Source: Paraburkholderia lycopersici
Lineage (GTDB): Bacteria; Pseudomonadota; Gammaproteobacteria; Burkholderiales; Burkholderiaceae
Direction of reading: 5' to 3'
Length of the DNA stretch: 64,000 bases
Assembly (NCBI RefSeq): GCF_900096975.1
Contig: NZ_FMYQ01000003.1
Span: forward strand, 248,001 to 312,000
Positions 25,083-34,557 of the stretch are shown one piece after another. The notes under the pieces are model-generated. The model made no database searches, was not told the origin of the DNA, and saw only the letters and a list, made by a program, of their open reading frames with translations. Made by a program: the position numbers and the translations under genes. Positions within the stretch are counted from its first letter, which is position 1, and each line of letters begins with the position of its first letter.

Positions 25083-27176
25083 TTACCAGTTCCCCGCGAG
25101 CGTGGTCCACAGGAAGCGATAAACGAGCGCGTCGTATTGCGCGCGCTCGAGCGAATCGCTGCCGGGACCATGCCCGCCCTCGGTGTTCTCCAGATACCAG
25201 ACGTTCGCGTGCCCCTGCTGCTGCATGCGCGCGACCATTTTGCGCGCGTGCGAGGGATGCACGCGGTCGTCGCTCGTCGACGTCGTGAACAGCGAGGGCG
25301 GATACGCAACGTCCGGCTTCACGCGATGGTAAGGCGAGTACGCGGCGAGTGCGCGTGCTTCTTCGGTATCCTCAGGATCGCCGTATTCGTCGATCCACGA
25401 CGCGCCCGCATGCAACAGCGGATAGCGCTGCATGTCGAGCAGCGGCACTTCGCAGACCACCGCGCCGAATAGCTCGGGGCGCTGCACCATGCACGCGCCG
25501 ACGAGCAGCCCGCCATTGCTGCCGCCCTTGATGCCAAGCTGCGCGGCGCTCGTATAGCCATCGGCGATCAACTGTTCGGCCACCGCGATGAAGTCGTCGA
25601 ACGAGCGCTGCCGGTGCTCGCGCTGCGCCTTGACGTGCCATGCCGTGCCATACTCGCCGCCACCGCGAATGTGGGCGATCGCCACCACGCCGCCTTGCTC
25701 CAGCCAGCCGATGCCCGAGCCCACGAGATACTGCGGCGTGAGCGCAATGGCGAAACCGCCATAGCCCGTGAGCAGACACGCAGACGGCTTGCGCCCCTCG
25801 CCTTCGAGCACCGCCCTCGGCCCGACCACCGTGAACGGCACGCTGGTGCCATCGGCGGAGCGCGCGTGCGAACGGATCACCGTGAGCGGACCGGCGTCGA
25901 ACTGCCTGGGCCAGCGGTCGAGCAACTCCCATTGCTGGAGATCGGTCCCGGCGAGATCGGCGAGCCAGTATTCGGGCGGCAGCAGATAGTCGTCCACGTC
26001 GACGAACACTTCGTCGTTGAGGGTGTCCTCGACAGGCGACACATCGACCTGCGAACTCGCGCGCGCGGGAAACAGGCGCGATTCCCAGCGCCACGCGCCG
26101 TCCGCGTGCCGCGGTTGCCACAGCATCGTGCGGCTCTGCACGTCGTCGAGCCACGAGACGATCAAGACGTTTTGCGTATTGGTCCAGTCGCATGCAGACG
26201 TGACGGGCGTGGGCGTAAACAGGGCCGTGAATGTGCGATCGCCCGCGAGGAAGGTGTCCTCGCGGATCGCGAGCAGCGCGCCGCCCTCGTACGTGGTACC
26301 CGAAATCGTCCAGTCGAGGCGCGGCTCCAGAAGCAGCCATCCGTGCCACGCACCCACCGCGACGTGCGCGGGCACGTCGTACGCTTTCCAGTCTCCGCGC
26401 TCATCGAGACGATACGTGTATGAATCGAAGAAGTCGACGCTGCGCACCACGTCGTGACGCTTCTCCACGGGATCGTAATCGCCTTCCACACTGATGTCGC
26501 CGAATTCGCCGCGAAACACCACGGGCGCATCGGCGAGCGCCGTCCCGCGCGTCCAGCGGCGCACCTCGCGCGGGTAGCCCGAGCGCGTGAGCATCTTCTT
26601 GCCGCTCTTGCCGCCCGCGTCCCATCCCACGTAGACCGTATCGCGATCGATCCATGAAATCGTATGCTTGCCTTCCTTCGAGATGGCGAAGCCATCGTCC
26701 ACGAATGCGCGACGCACGATGTCGAATTCGCGCACGATGACGGCGTCGGCGCCGCCATCGGAAAGCTGGACCAGCGCGCGGTCGCCATCCGGGTAGAGGA
26801 TGTCGATGCCCGCGCACACCCAGGGCACGCCCTCTTGCGCGCCGAGCGCGTCGAAGTCGATGAGCGTCTGCCACTGCGGTTTGTGCGCGCGCCAGTCGGC
26901 CCAAAGCGCGCGGCGCCACAGGCCCTTGGGGTTGTCTTCATCCTCCCAGAGATCGTAGGCCCATTCCTGCCAGCGACTCGGGATCACTGGCCGCTCGCGC
27001 GGCAAATAGGCTTGCGCAAGGCGCTTCTCGAGCGCTTCGAAGCGCGCGCCGCCCTGCCACGCAGCGCGCGTGCGCGCGTTCTGCGACTCGACCCACGCCA
27101 TGGCGGCGGGGTCGTCGAGCGATTCGAGGGAAAGGAACGGATCGGCCTCGGCGGGCCAGGGGGAAGTCACGGGCAT
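25083..27176 (-). CDS. Prolyl oligopeptidase family serine peptidase (S9)
   Basis: Cytoplasmic serine peptidase of 697 residues. The N-terminal 7-bladed propeller domain (about 70-430) starts after PWPAEADPFLSLESLDDPAAMAWV, a typical S9A lead. The alpha/beta-hydrolase domain has the nucleophile elbow GGSNGGLLV, the Asp region SDDRVHPSHARK and the His in EGGHGPGSD. There is no signal peptide, unlike many secreted relatives. It is probably a prolyl oligopeptidase or related oligopeptidase; S9A subtype is favoured by the N-terminus. No operon partner. Confidence 0.9.
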   Translation of the reverse strand: MPVTSPWPAEADPFLSLESLDDPAAMAWVESQNARTRAAWQGGARFEALEKRLAQAYLPRERPVIPSRWQEWAYDLWEDEDNPKGLWRRALWADWRAHKPQWQTLIDFDALGAQEGVPWVCAGIDILYPDGDRALVQLSDGGADAVIVREFDIVRRAFVDDGFAISKEGKHTISWIDRDTVYVGWDAGGKSGKKMLTRSGYPREVRRWTRGTALADAPVVFRGEFGDISVEGDYDPVEKRHDVVRSVDFFDSYTYRLDERGDWKAYDVPAHVAVGAWHGWLLLEPRLDWTISGTTYEGGALLAIREDTFLAGDRTFTALFTPTPVTSACDWTNTQNVLIVSWLDDVQSRTMLWQPRHADGAWRWESRLFPARASSQVDVSPVEDTLNDEVFVDVDDYLLPPEYWLADLAGTDLQQWELLDRWPRQFDAGPLTVIRSHARSADGTSVPFTVVGPRAVLEGEGRKPSACLLTGYGGFAIALTPQYLVGSGIGWLEQGGVVAIAHIRGGGEYGTAWHVKAQREHRQRSFDDFIAVAEQLIADGYTSAAQLGIKGGSNGGLLVGACMVQRPELFGAVVCEVPLLDMQRYPLLHAGASWIDEYGDPEDTEEARALAAYSPYHRVKPDVAYPPSLFTTSTSDDRVHPSHARKMVARMQQQGHANVWYLENTEGGHGPGSDSLERAQYDALVYRFLWTTLAGNW

Positions 27177-27236
27177 GATCGGTCGTCGACAGGAAAACAG
27201 CGTCGATTATGCCCTGCGCGCACGCCGGCGCACCGC

Positions 27237-27276
27237 GCATCGGGCCGGCTCGCGTGGCACGAGTCCCGCCCGATGC
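27237..27276 (-). terminator. Possible hairpin terminator after ntrC
   Basis: Inverted repeat GCATCGGGC/GCCCGATGC just after the ntrC stop, enclosing a 22-base loop that is itself partly paired. It lacks a T-run, so termination may be weak or Rho-dependent. Confidence 0.4.
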
Positions 27277-27283
27277 ACAATGC

Positions 27284-28855
27284 TCATTCGAGATTGAGCT
27301 CCTGGATCTTGCGCGTAATGGTGTTGCGGCCTATGCCGAGACGCTCGGCCGCCTCGACCTTGCGTCCGCGCGTGAAGTCGAGCGCCTCGCGGATCACTGC
27401 GGCTTCGAAGCGGCGCGAGAGTTCGTCCATGACGTCCGCGCTGTTCTCGCGCAGCAGACGCGCGACTTCCGTGCGCAAACCGCTCTCCCACACGCTGAGC
27501 GGCGACACGACGGCGCCGTTGGCCGCGCCGAATCCAGGCGCGCCGAACACCGCACCGCCGATGGCGCCGGGCACGCCGCCCGCGCCGGCCACCGTGCTCG
27601 CCACCGGCGACACGCCCGCCGCGCCGACGGCCACCGCGCCCGCCGCCTCGGCGGCCACAACCGCGTCACCCGGCGCCGCGGCGAGGCCCGGCGCGCCGTG
27701 CGCGGGCATGAGGTCGGGCGGCAGATCCTTGATCTCGATGGTTTGCGCGGGCGCCATCACCGTGAGCCAGTTCGCGAGATTTTCGAGCTGACGAACGTTG
27801 CCCGGAAACGGCAGCGACGACATATACGCGAGGGCCTCGTCCGACACGCGCTTGGGCTCGACGCCCAGCTCGCGCGCGCTCTTCTGCAGAAAGTGGCGTG
27901 TGAGCAGCGGAATATCCTCGCTACGCTCGCGCAGCGCGGGCAGACGCAGACGGATCACGTTGAGCCGGTGATACAAGTCCTCGCGGAACAGCCCCTGACG
28001 CACGCGCGTTTCCAGGTTCTGGTGCGTCGCGGCGATCACGCGCACATTCGCGCGCAGCGGGTTGTGGCCGCCCACGCGGTAGAACTGCCCGTCCGAGAGC
28101 ACGCGCAAGAGGCGCGTCTGCAGATCGAACGGCATGTCGCCGATTTCGTCGAGGAACAGCGTGCCGTTCTCGGCCTGCTCGAAGCGGCCCTGGCGCATGG
28201 CCTGCGCGCCCGTGAACGCACCGCGCTCGTGGCCGAACAGTTCGGATTCCAGAAGATCCTTCGGGATGGCCGCCGTATTGAGCGCGATGAACGGACCGTT
28301 CGCGCGTGGGCTATGCCGGTGCAAGGCGCGCGCGACAAGCTCCTTTCCGGTGCCCGACTCGCCCGTGATGAGCACGGTGGCCGCCGAGTGCGAGAGCCGC
28401 CCGATGGCGCGAAACATGTCCTGCATGGCTGGCGCCTGGCCGAGCATCTCGGGCGCCTCGGCGGGACGGTCGTCCCAGTGCTGTTCGCCGCGCATGCTTT
28501 CGTCCACGGCGCGGCGAATCAGCTCGACGGCTTTGTCGACGTCGAAGGGCTTGGCGAGATACTCGAACGCGCCGCCCTGAAATGCCGCTACCGCGCTATC
28601 GAGGTCCGAGAACGCCGTCATGATGATGACGGGCAAACCCGGCAGGCGCTCGCGCACGGTTTGCAGCAGCTCGAGGCCCGAGCCGCCCGGCATGCGGATG
28701 TCGGAGACGAGCACCTGCGGGCTGTCGTGATCGAGCGCGCTCGCGGCCTCGCGCACGTTCGAAAAACTGCGGGTGGCGAAGTTCTCCCGCGCGAGTGCCT
28801 TTTCGAGCACCCAGCGGATCGATTGGTCGTCGTCTACTATCCAGATCGGCTTCAT
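27284..28855 (-). CDS. ntrC: Nitrogen regulation response regulator NtrC
   Basis: Sigma-54 activator of 523 residues. The receiver domain (about 4-118) has phospho-Asp in VSDIRMPGGSG. The AAA+ domain (about 140-370) has Walker A GESGTGKE and the sigma-54 contact loop GAFTGA. A C-terminal Fis-type helix-turn-helix follows (about 480-523, AAERLGIGRNTITRKI). Between AAA+ and DNA-binding domains lies an unusually long Ala/Gly/Val linker (about 385-455) that makes it longer than E. coli NtrC (469). It is the last gene of glnA-ntrB-ntrC. Confidence 0.96.
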   Translation of the reverse strand: MKPIWIVDDDQSIRWVLEKALARENFATRSFSNVREAASALDHDSPQVLVSDIRMPGGSGLELLQTVRERLPGLPVIIMTAFSDLDSAVAAFQGGAFEYLAKPFDVDKAVELIRRAVDESMRGEQHWDDRPAEAPEMLGQAPAMQDMFRAIGRLSHSAATVLITGESGTGKELVARALHRHSPRANGPFIALNTAAIPKDLLESELFGHERGAFTGAQAMRQGRFEQAENGTLFLDEIGDMPFDLQTRLLRVLSDGQFYRVGGHNPLRANVRVIAATHQNLETRVRQGLFREDLYHRLNVIRLRLPALRERSEDIPLLTRHFLQKSARELGVEPKRVSDEALAYMSSLPFPGNVRQLENLANWLTVMAPAQTIEIKDLPPDLMPAHGAPGLAAAPGDAVVAAEAAGAVAVGAAGVSPVASTVAGAGGVPGAIGGAVFGAPGFGAANGAVVSPLSVWESGLRTEVARLLRENSADVMDELSRRFEAAVIREALDFTRGRKVEAAERLGIGRNTITRKIQELNLE

Positions 28856-28911
28856 AAGGTCGGTCAGAAGTCCTGGTGGCGTGCAAATCTACGGTCAGGT
28901 CCCGCTATCGT

Positions 28912-30054
28912 TCAGCAATCGAGCGGCAGCAGGATCTGGAATTCGGTATGGCCCGGCCGGCTGTCGACTTCGATGAGTCCGTCGTGTTGCTGGACGAACG
29001 TCTGCGCGAGCGTGAGGCCGAGACCGCTGCCATCCTCGCGTCCAGAGACGAGCGGATAGAAGATGCGGTCGCGGATGTCCTCGGGAATGCCGGGCCCGTT
29101 ATCGGTGATATGCAAGTCCAATGCCAGCTTGCACAGGCGTTTTGAAATCGTGACCTTGCGCGCGATGCGCGTGCGCAACTCGATGCGCGCGTCGCCCTGA
29201 GAAATGCGCACGCGCAGCGCCTGCGCCGCGTTGCGCACGATATTCAGCAGTGCCTGGATCAGTTGCTCCTTGTCGCCGCGCAGATCGGGCACGCTCACGT
29301 CGTAGTCGCGCTCGATCGTGAGGCCGCGCGGAAACTCGGCGAGGATCACGGCGCGCACGCGCTCGCACACTTCGTGAATGTTCACGTCGCCGACGATGTG
29401 CGGATGCCGGTGCGGCTCGAGCAGCCGGTCCACGAGCGTCTGCAGGCGGTCCGACTCCTTGATGACCACCTGGGTGTACTCGCGCAGTTCGTCGCGCTGC
29501 AGCGTGCCGAGCTCGAATTCGAGCAGCTGCGCCGCGCCGCGAATGCCGCCGAGCGGGTTCTTGATCTCGTGAGCGAGATTGCGGATAAGGTGCTTGTTCA
29601 CGGCGGTGAGGTCGTGAATGCGCTCCTCGCGGTCGCTGCGCAGGTGCCGCTCGTTCTCGAAGAGTTCGAGCAGCACGTAGTCGGGCGCGCTCTCGAGAAA
29701 GCCCACCACCACGTGCACGTTCAGCGGCTCGCGGCCCGGGCGTTCGAGCGAGGCGTCGAGCCGCGTCGCATGAAAACGATGCGCGGCGATCGACGCGATC
29801 GTCGAGAGCAACTCGTCAGCGTTCGAGAAGAGATCGGACCACGCCATCTGCGCGAGCTGACGGCGCGAGAGTTCGAGCATCGCCTCGGCCGAAGGATTCG
29901 CAAACGCGACGCGCAGCGTGCGCTTGTCGAGGACGAGCACGACTGTCGGCAGCGCCTCGAAGCCGGGCAGCAAGCCCGAATCGACGAGCGGCGCTTCGTC
30001 CGAGAGCGGATCCGCGTGGCCCTTTCTGGCCTTGATCAGATTCTTGAGCACCAT
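28912..30054 (-). CDS. ntrB: Nitrogen regulation sensor kinase NtrB
   Basis: Cytoplasmic histidine kinase/phosphatase of 380 residues. It phosphorylates NtrC in nitrogen limitation and, with PII protein, dephosphorylates it in excess. A PAS domain (about 25-135) precedes the His box RNLAHEIKNPLGGIRGAAQLLE and an ATPase domain with NIVRNAAQA, DNGPGI and GSGLGL. No membrane segment is present, as expected. It starts 190 bases after glnA and ends 56 bases before ntrC. Confidence 0.95.
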   Translation of the reverse strand: MVLKNLIKARKGHADPLSDEAPLVDSGLLPGFEALPTVVLVLDKRTLRVAFANPSAEAMLELSRRQLAQMAWSDLFSNADELLSTIASIAAHRFHATRLDASLERPGREPLNVHVVVGFLESAPDYVLLELFENERHLRSDREERIHDLTAVNKHLIRNLAHEIKNPLGGIRGAAQLLEFELGTLQRDELREYTQVVIKESDRLQTLVDRLLEPHRHPHIVGDVNIHEVCERVRAVILAEFPRGLTIERDYDVSVPDLRGDKEQLIQALLNIVRNAAQALRVRISQGDARIELRTRIARKVTISKRLCKLALDLHITDNGPGIPEDIRDRIFYPLVSGREDGSGLGLTLAQTFVQQHDGLIEVDSRPGHTEFQILLPLDC

Positions 30055-30133
30055 GTTTCAGGCCGGCGGCCATGCGGCGCCGGCAACGGTCCTGGTCGTA
30101 AATCGTGGTCGTTCGTCGGCGAGCGGTTCAACG

Positions 30134-30159
30134 AAAAAGGGACGGCACCGCCGTCCCTT
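30134..30159 (-). terminator. Attenuating hairpin between glnA and ntrB
   Basis: Stem AAGGGACGGC/GCCGTCCCTT with a 3-6 nt loop, followed on the minus strand by TTTTTCG. It would end most glnA transcripts and let a minority continue into ntrB-ntrC, a known arrangement for this operon. Confidence 0.7.
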
Positions 30160-30244
30160 CGAGACCATTTCGCACATGCCCTGCGAGTCGGACGAACTGA
30201 ACCGGCGCTTCGCTGAGTGGAGTCCAGCGAAGCGCCATCGCCAT

Positions 30245-31660
30245 TTACAGCGAGTAGTACAGTTCGAACTCGACCGGGTGCGTGGTCATGCGCACGCGTT
30301 GCAGTTCGGCTTCCTTCAGCGCGAGGTACGCGTCGATCATGCCGTCGGTGAACACGCCACCGCGCGTGAGGAACTCGCGATCCTTGTCGAGCGCTTCCAG
30401 TGCCTGGTCGAGGCCCGCGCAAACGGTCGGAATCTTTGCATCCTCTTCCGGCGGCAGGTCGTACAGGTTCTTGTCCGCGGCTTCGCCCGGGTGGATCTTG
30501 TTCTGCACGCCGTCCAGACCCGCCATCATCAGGGCCGAGAAGCACAGGTACGGATTGGCCAGCGGATCCGGGAAGCGCGTTTCGATACGGCGGCCCTTCG
30601 GATTCGAGACGTGCGGAATACGGATCGACGCCGAACGGTTGCGGGCCGAGTAAGCGAGCTTGACCGGCGCTTCGAAGTGCGGCACCAGACGCTTGTACGA
30701 GTTCGTGCCCGGGTTCGTGATGGCGTTCAGCGCGCGCGCGTGCTTGATGATGCCGCCGATGTAGAACAGCGCGAACTCGGAGAGGCCGGCGTAGCCGTTG
30801 CCCGCGAACATGTTCTGGCCGTCCTTCCAGATCGACTGGTGAACGTGCATGCCCGAACCGTTGTCGCCGACGATCGGCTTCGGCATGAACGTCGCCGTCT
30901 TGCCGTACGTATGCGCGACGTTGTGGACGATGTACTTCAGTTGTTGCGTCCAGTCGGCGCGCTGAACCAGCGTCGAGAACTTCGTGCCGATTTCGTTCTG
31001 GCCCTGGCCCGCCACTTCGTGGTGGTGCACTTCGACCGGAATGCCGATCTGTTCGAGCAGCAGACACATTTCCGAGCGGATGTCCTGGAACGAGTCGACC
31101 GGCGCGACCGGGAAGTAGCCGCCCTTCACGCCCGGACGGTGACCCGTGTTGCCGCCCTCGATTTCGCGCGCCGACGACCACGGCGCTTCATCCGAGCCGA
31201 TCTTCACGAACGAGCCCGACATGTCCGTGTTCCACTGGACCGAGTCGAAAATGAAGAATTCGGGTTCCGGGCCAAAGTAGGCGGTGTCGCCGAGGCCCGT
31301 GCTCTTCAGGTAAGCTTCGGCGCGCTTGGCGAGCGAGCGCGGGTCGCGCTCGTAGCCCTTGCCGTCGGCCGGCTCGACCACGTCGCAGGTCAGCACGAGC
31401 GTCGATTCTTCGTAGAACGGGTCGATGAAGGCCGTGTTGGGATCCGGCACGAGCAGCATGTCCGAGGCTTCGATGCCCTTCCAGCCGGCGATCGACGAAC
31501 CGTCAAACGCATGGCCCGACTCGAACTTGTCTTCGTCGAATGCCGACAGCGGAACCGAGACGTGCTGCTCCTTGCCGCGCGTGTCCGTGAAGCGGAAGTC
31601 GACAAACTTGACGTCTTCGTCCCTGACGAGCTGCATGACGTCGGCCACGGATTTACTCAT
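30245..31660 (-). CDS. glnA: Glutamine synthetase type I
   Basis: Ammonium-assimilating enzyme of 471 residues that makes glutamine from glutamate, ammonia and ATP as a dodecamer. The GS signatures are seen (FDGSSIAGW, the ATP-site [11 protein letters not shown] region, NRSASIRIP). The adenylylation Tyr sits in NLYDLPPEE, so activity is controlled covalently by GlnE. The length matches the GSI-beta class. It is the first gene of glnA-ntrB-ntrC and is transcribed from a sigma-54 promoter 135 bases upstream. Confidence 0.98.
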   Translation of the reverse strand: MSKSVADVMQLVRDEDVKFVDFRFTDTRGKEQHVSVPLSAFDEDKFESGHAFDGSSIAGWKGIEASDMLLVPDPNTAFIDPFYEESTLVLTCDVVEPADGKGYERDPRSLAKRAEAYLKSTGLGDTAYFGPEPEFFIFDSVQWNTDMSGSFVKIGSDEAPWSSAREIEGGNTGHRPGVKGGYFPVAPVDSFQDIRSEMCLLLEQIGIPVEVHHHEVAGQGQNEIGTKFSTLVQRADWTQQLKYIVHNVAHTYGKTATFMPKPIVGDNGSGMHVHQSIWKDGQNMFAGNGYAGLSEFALFYIGGIIKHARALNAITNPGTNSYKRLVPHFEAPVKLAYSARNRSASIRIPHVSNPKGRRIETRFPDPLANPYLCFSALMMAGLDGVQNKIHPGEAADKNLYDLPPEEDAKIPTVCAGLDQALEALDKDREFLTRGGVFTDGMIDAYLALKEAELQRVRMTTHPVEFELYYSL

Positions 31661-31794
31661 AACCTATTCTCCTGATTAACGATTTTGGCGAACGCTGCCG
31701 CCGTCCCAATCTTGCTGATCCTCGCCGGCCGCCTGGTTCCCAGGTCTGCGCTTCTCATCCCGGCAGCCGGCTGCGAATCGATCGCGACGTATAA

Positions 31795-31810
31795 AGCAGC
31801 TTTTGTGCCA
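31795..31810 (-). promoter_or_regulatory. Sigma-54 promoter of glnA
   Basis: On the minus strand TGGCACAAAAGCTGCT carries the invariant GG and GC separated by 10 bases (-24/-12). Transcription should start near 31784, giving a leader of about 124 bases. Confidence 0.85.
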
Positions 31811-31909
31811 CGCATGCGCCAAGCTGGCGCAAAACCCTTTCGCGACGCGCACTTGCAGTGAAAAATCATGCGCAGCGCCCTGATGGAGCCGCTAACCCGC
31901 CGGCTCTTC

Positions 31910-31996
31910 GGCACCAATTCTGTGCAATCCCGAATTTGGCGCGCGAAATACAATCAATTATGGTGCATTACGCCAAATTTGCACCAACTTAATGCA
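31910..31996 (-). promoter_or_regulatory. Two NtrC-binding sites upstream of glnA
   Basis: GCACCAATTCTGTGC (31911-31925) fits the NtrC consensus GCAC-N7-GTGC exactly. GCACCAACTTAATGC (31981-31995) fits with one change. They lie about 130 and 200 bases upstream of the sigma-54 start, the usual enhancer distance. A further GGTGCA half-site lies at 31962-31967. Confidence 0.75.
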
Positions 31997-32130
31997 ACCG
32001 CTTTTGATGTCGCAAGCGTGCGCGTACGCTTGCGGAGCATCGCCGTTTCCCTGCCCGCTGCCGCCGCCCCGCCCGGTCCCCCCGCGCTAGAATAACTTTT
32101 TGGTCCACGCGTAACAGGAGATCCGTTGTC
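31997..32130. other. Leader region before the rhodanese gene
   Basis: The rest of the 470-base gap between glnA and the rhodanese gene. TAGAATAAC at 32089-32097 may be the -10 for the rhodanese gene. Nothing else is recognisable. Confidence 0.4.
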
Positions 32131-32595
32131 ATGAGTACGCTCGAACAGTTGTACGCCCAAGCCGAGAAGCGCCGCGTCGAGAACCAGTTGCCCTACGCGG
32201 GCGCGGTATCGCCCGCGGAGGCATTCGAGCTCCTGCAACTCGATCCGCGCTCGCGCCTCGTCGATGTGCGCACACGCGCGGAACTCGACTGGGTCGGCCG
32301 TCCCGTGGTGGGCGACGGCCAGTACGCGCACGTCGAATGGACCCGCTATCCGGGCGGCGTGCCCAACCCCGAGTTCCTCGCCCAGCTCAAGAGCGCCGTG
32401 GACCCCGACGCGCCCGTGCTGTTCCTGTGCCGCAGCGCCGCGCGCTCCAAGCTCGCGGCCATCGAAGCCGCAAAAGCCGGCTTCACGCGCGCCTACGATC
32501 TGCTGGAAGGCTTCGAAGGCGACAAGGACAGCCAGGGCCATCGCAAGACCGTGACGGGCTGGTGCTTCCGCGGCCTGCCATGGATCGGCGCTTAA
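32131..32595 (+). CDS. Rhodanese-like domain protein
   Basis: Single-domain sulfurtransferase-like protein of 154 residues. The rhodanese fold covers about 22-150: SPAEAFELLQLDPRSRLVDVRTRAELDWVG, then the active loop CRSAARSK with the catalytic Cys. Such proteins carry sulfane sulfur for cofactor or tRNA thiolation or in cyanide/sulfide metabolism. It has an AGGAGATC ribosome-binding site before ATG 32131. It is convergent with the following MoaB-type gene, and its specific role is unknown. Confidence 0.9.
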   Translation: MSTLEQLYAQAEKRRVENQLPYAGAVSPAEAFELLQLDPRSRLVDVRTRAELDWVGRPVVGDGQYAHVEWTRYPGGVPNPEFLAQLKSAVDPDAPVLFLCRSAARSKLAAIEAAKAGFTRAYDLLEGFEGDKDSQGHRKTVTGWCFRGLPWIGA

Positions 32596-32708
32596 GACCG
32601 CGCCCGATCCAACCCAACGGGCCACTCTGAGCGGCGCGTGTGACACGCCGATGATGCGCCGCCGTGTTGCCACGCCGACCGTGAACCCGCGCGCGGCACG
32701 CTGCGGCG

Positions 32709-33536
32709 CTAGCGATCGGCCGAGGCCTCGTCCGGCGCCGCCGGCTCGACCACGTCGCCGCCCAGTTCGTGCACACCTTCACGCAGCTTCACGAAAGCGG
32801 CCGCCACGGCCTCCGGCTCCCCCTTCACCCCCAGATCGATGTGCCGGCGCGCGTAAATGCCGCCGCGTTCCGCGTCGCCCACGCTCGGCAGGCTGAACAC
32901 GCGCACGCCCGGGAAGTCGCGCTCGATGCGCTCCATGAGCGGCGTAAGCGTCGATTCCGGCAGCTCGAACACGAGCAGCGACTTCTCCGCGTGCGGCGTC
33001 TGGTGATGCAGATGCGCGTACTTCGTATCGAGCACCCACTCGATCATCGGCCAGGCCATCACGGGGAAGCCGGGCACGAAGTGGTGGTCGTGAATCGAAA
33101 AACCCGGAATCTTGTTGTAGCCGTTCGGGATGATCTCGCAACCCTGCGGGAACGTGCCCATCTGCAAGCGGTGCAGGTTCTCGGGCGACTGGTAGTCCAC
33201 GGGACCGGCGCCCGTGTGCATGTCGCGGATGCGCTCGCGGATCGCTGCCCCGGCGTCGGGGTGCAGCGCGAGCGGCACGCCCAGCGCGGCCGCCGCGCAT
33301 TGCCGCGTATGGTCGTCCGGCGTCGCGCCGATGCCGCCCGTCGAGAACACGATATCGCCCGAAGCGAACGAGCGCCGCAGCGTCTCGGTAATGCGCGCGG
33401 GATCGTCGCCCACGTACTGGGCCCACTCGAGCGAGAGGCCCCGCGCGCCGAGCAATTCGATGACCTTCGGCAGATGCTTGTCGGAGCGGCGCCCCGAAAG
33501 AATCTCGTCGCCGATGATGATGACGCCAAATGCCAT
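32709..33536 (-). CDS. Molybdopterin-binding (MoaB/CinA N-terminal) domain protein
   Basis: Protein of 275 residues with the CinA N-terminal/molybdopterin-binding fold: GDEILSGRRSDKH, then STGGIGATPDD. It lacks the C-terminal nicotinamide-mononucleotide deamidase half of full-length CinA. It could be a stand-alone competence/damage-inducible protein or a pyridine-nucleotide pyrophosphatase. The start at 33536 (MAFGVIIIGDE) is the family start; the longer frame to 33740 is not. It begins 35 bases after the EI24 gene and is probably co-transcribed with it. Confidence 0.87.
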   Translation of the reverse strand: MAFGVIIIGDEILSGRRSDKHLPKVIELLGARGLSLEWAQYVGDDPARITETLRRSFASGDIVFSTGGIGATPDDHTRQCAAAALGVPLALHPDAGAAIRERIRDMHTGAGPVDYQSPENLHRLQMGTFPQGCEIIPNGYNKIPGFSIHDHHFVPGFPVMAWPMIEWVLDTKYAHLHHQTPHAEKSLLVFELPESTLTPLMERIERDFPGVRVFSLPSVGDAERGGIYARRHIDLGVKGEPEAVAAAFVKLREGVHELGGDVVEPAAPDEASADR

Positions 33537-33571
33537 GTGTCGCCTCGTTGATTGGTCTTGCTGATTGAGCG

Positions 33572-34405
33572 TTAGTGCACGATCGTCACGTCGCCCGACC
33601 CCTGCTGCACTTCGTGCGCGCGCAGGCGTTGCAGCGCGCGCAAGCAGTAGTGGCCGAACCAGAGCGCCGTGAACACCAGAATGAACGCGTAGATCCAGAT
33701 GGTCACGGCCGCGAGCACCGGGAAGAACAGGAGCAGCCACGCCGAGACGGCCCAGATCGCCGTGGGCAGCGAGCCGAGCAGCCCGCTCACCACGCCGATC
33801 ACGAGCAGCGGCAAGCGATGGCCGCGCACCAGCGCGCGGCGCTCCTCGACGCTGGCATGCAGCGCGAGCGCATCATAGGTCATCACGCGATAGGTGAGCC
33901 AGCCCCAAAGCAGCGGCGGAATGAGCGCGAAAAACGGCGGGATCAGCCAGAGCGGCAGCGTAACGACCATCAAGATCAGGCAGACGACGGTCGTGACGAG
34001 CGAATAGAACAGGCTGCCGTACCAGCTGCCGCCGTGCCGCGGCTCGAGCGTGGCGTACTGGCGCTTCGAAAGATGGCGGATCACGCGCGGCATCGAAATC
34101 GTGACGATCAGCAACAGCACGGTGATGACGATGAGCGGAATCGTCAGGATGATGACGAGAAATGGTGCGATCGTCGCGCGAAGCCAGCCGAACCCGAGCG
34201 CGTCGAACAGATGATAGACGTAGGCCATCGACGGCCAGTTCGCGAGCACGCCGCGCATCAAATCGAGCAGCGGCTGCCAGAACATGTAGAGCACGGCGCC
34301 CCACACCGCTGCCGCCACGAAGAACGGCACGAACGTGAGGAGCAGCATGGCGGGATGGAACACGCTCGCGAGCGCGCGTCCAAACGAGCGCAACAGGTCG
34401 TTCAT
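33572..34405 (-). CDS. EI24/CysZ-family membrane protein
   Basis: Integral membrane protein of 277 residues with several hydrophobic segments: about 20-42, 75-115, 145-190, 205-245 and near the C-terminus. It is assigned to the EI24 domain family (Pfam grouping of CysZ and etoposide-induced 2.4 proteins). CysZ is a sulfate channel, but similarity in this group is to the whole family and not clearly to CysZ. It has the family start MNDLLRSFGRALAS. It is in line with the MoaB-type gene downstream. Confidence 0.82.
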   Translation of the reverse strand: MNDLLRSFGRALASVFHPAMLLLTFVPFFVAAAVWGAVLYMFWQPLLDLMRGVLANWPSMAYVYHLFDALGFGWLRATIAPFLVIILTIPLIVITVLLLIVTISMPRVIRHLSKRQYATLEPRHGGSWYGSLFYSLVTTVVCLILMVVTLPLWLIPPFFALIPPLLWGWLTYRVMTYDALALHASVEERRALVRGHRLPLLVIGVVSGLLGSLPTAIWAVSAWLLLFFPVLAAVTIWIYAFILVFTALWFGHYCLRALQRLRAHEVQQGSGDVTIVH

Positions 34406-34557
34406 GCGAGCGGAATGCGGCGGAAGAGATGGGCGGAGAACACGGTGTCGGCGAAATCGGTGCGGGCAAGCAGACAGCATAAACCACCGCGCGCAAGGCG
34501 GGTAAGACGGGGACGAACGGCGGGAAGGACCGGCGAACGAAGCTGAAAGGTGCGCGC

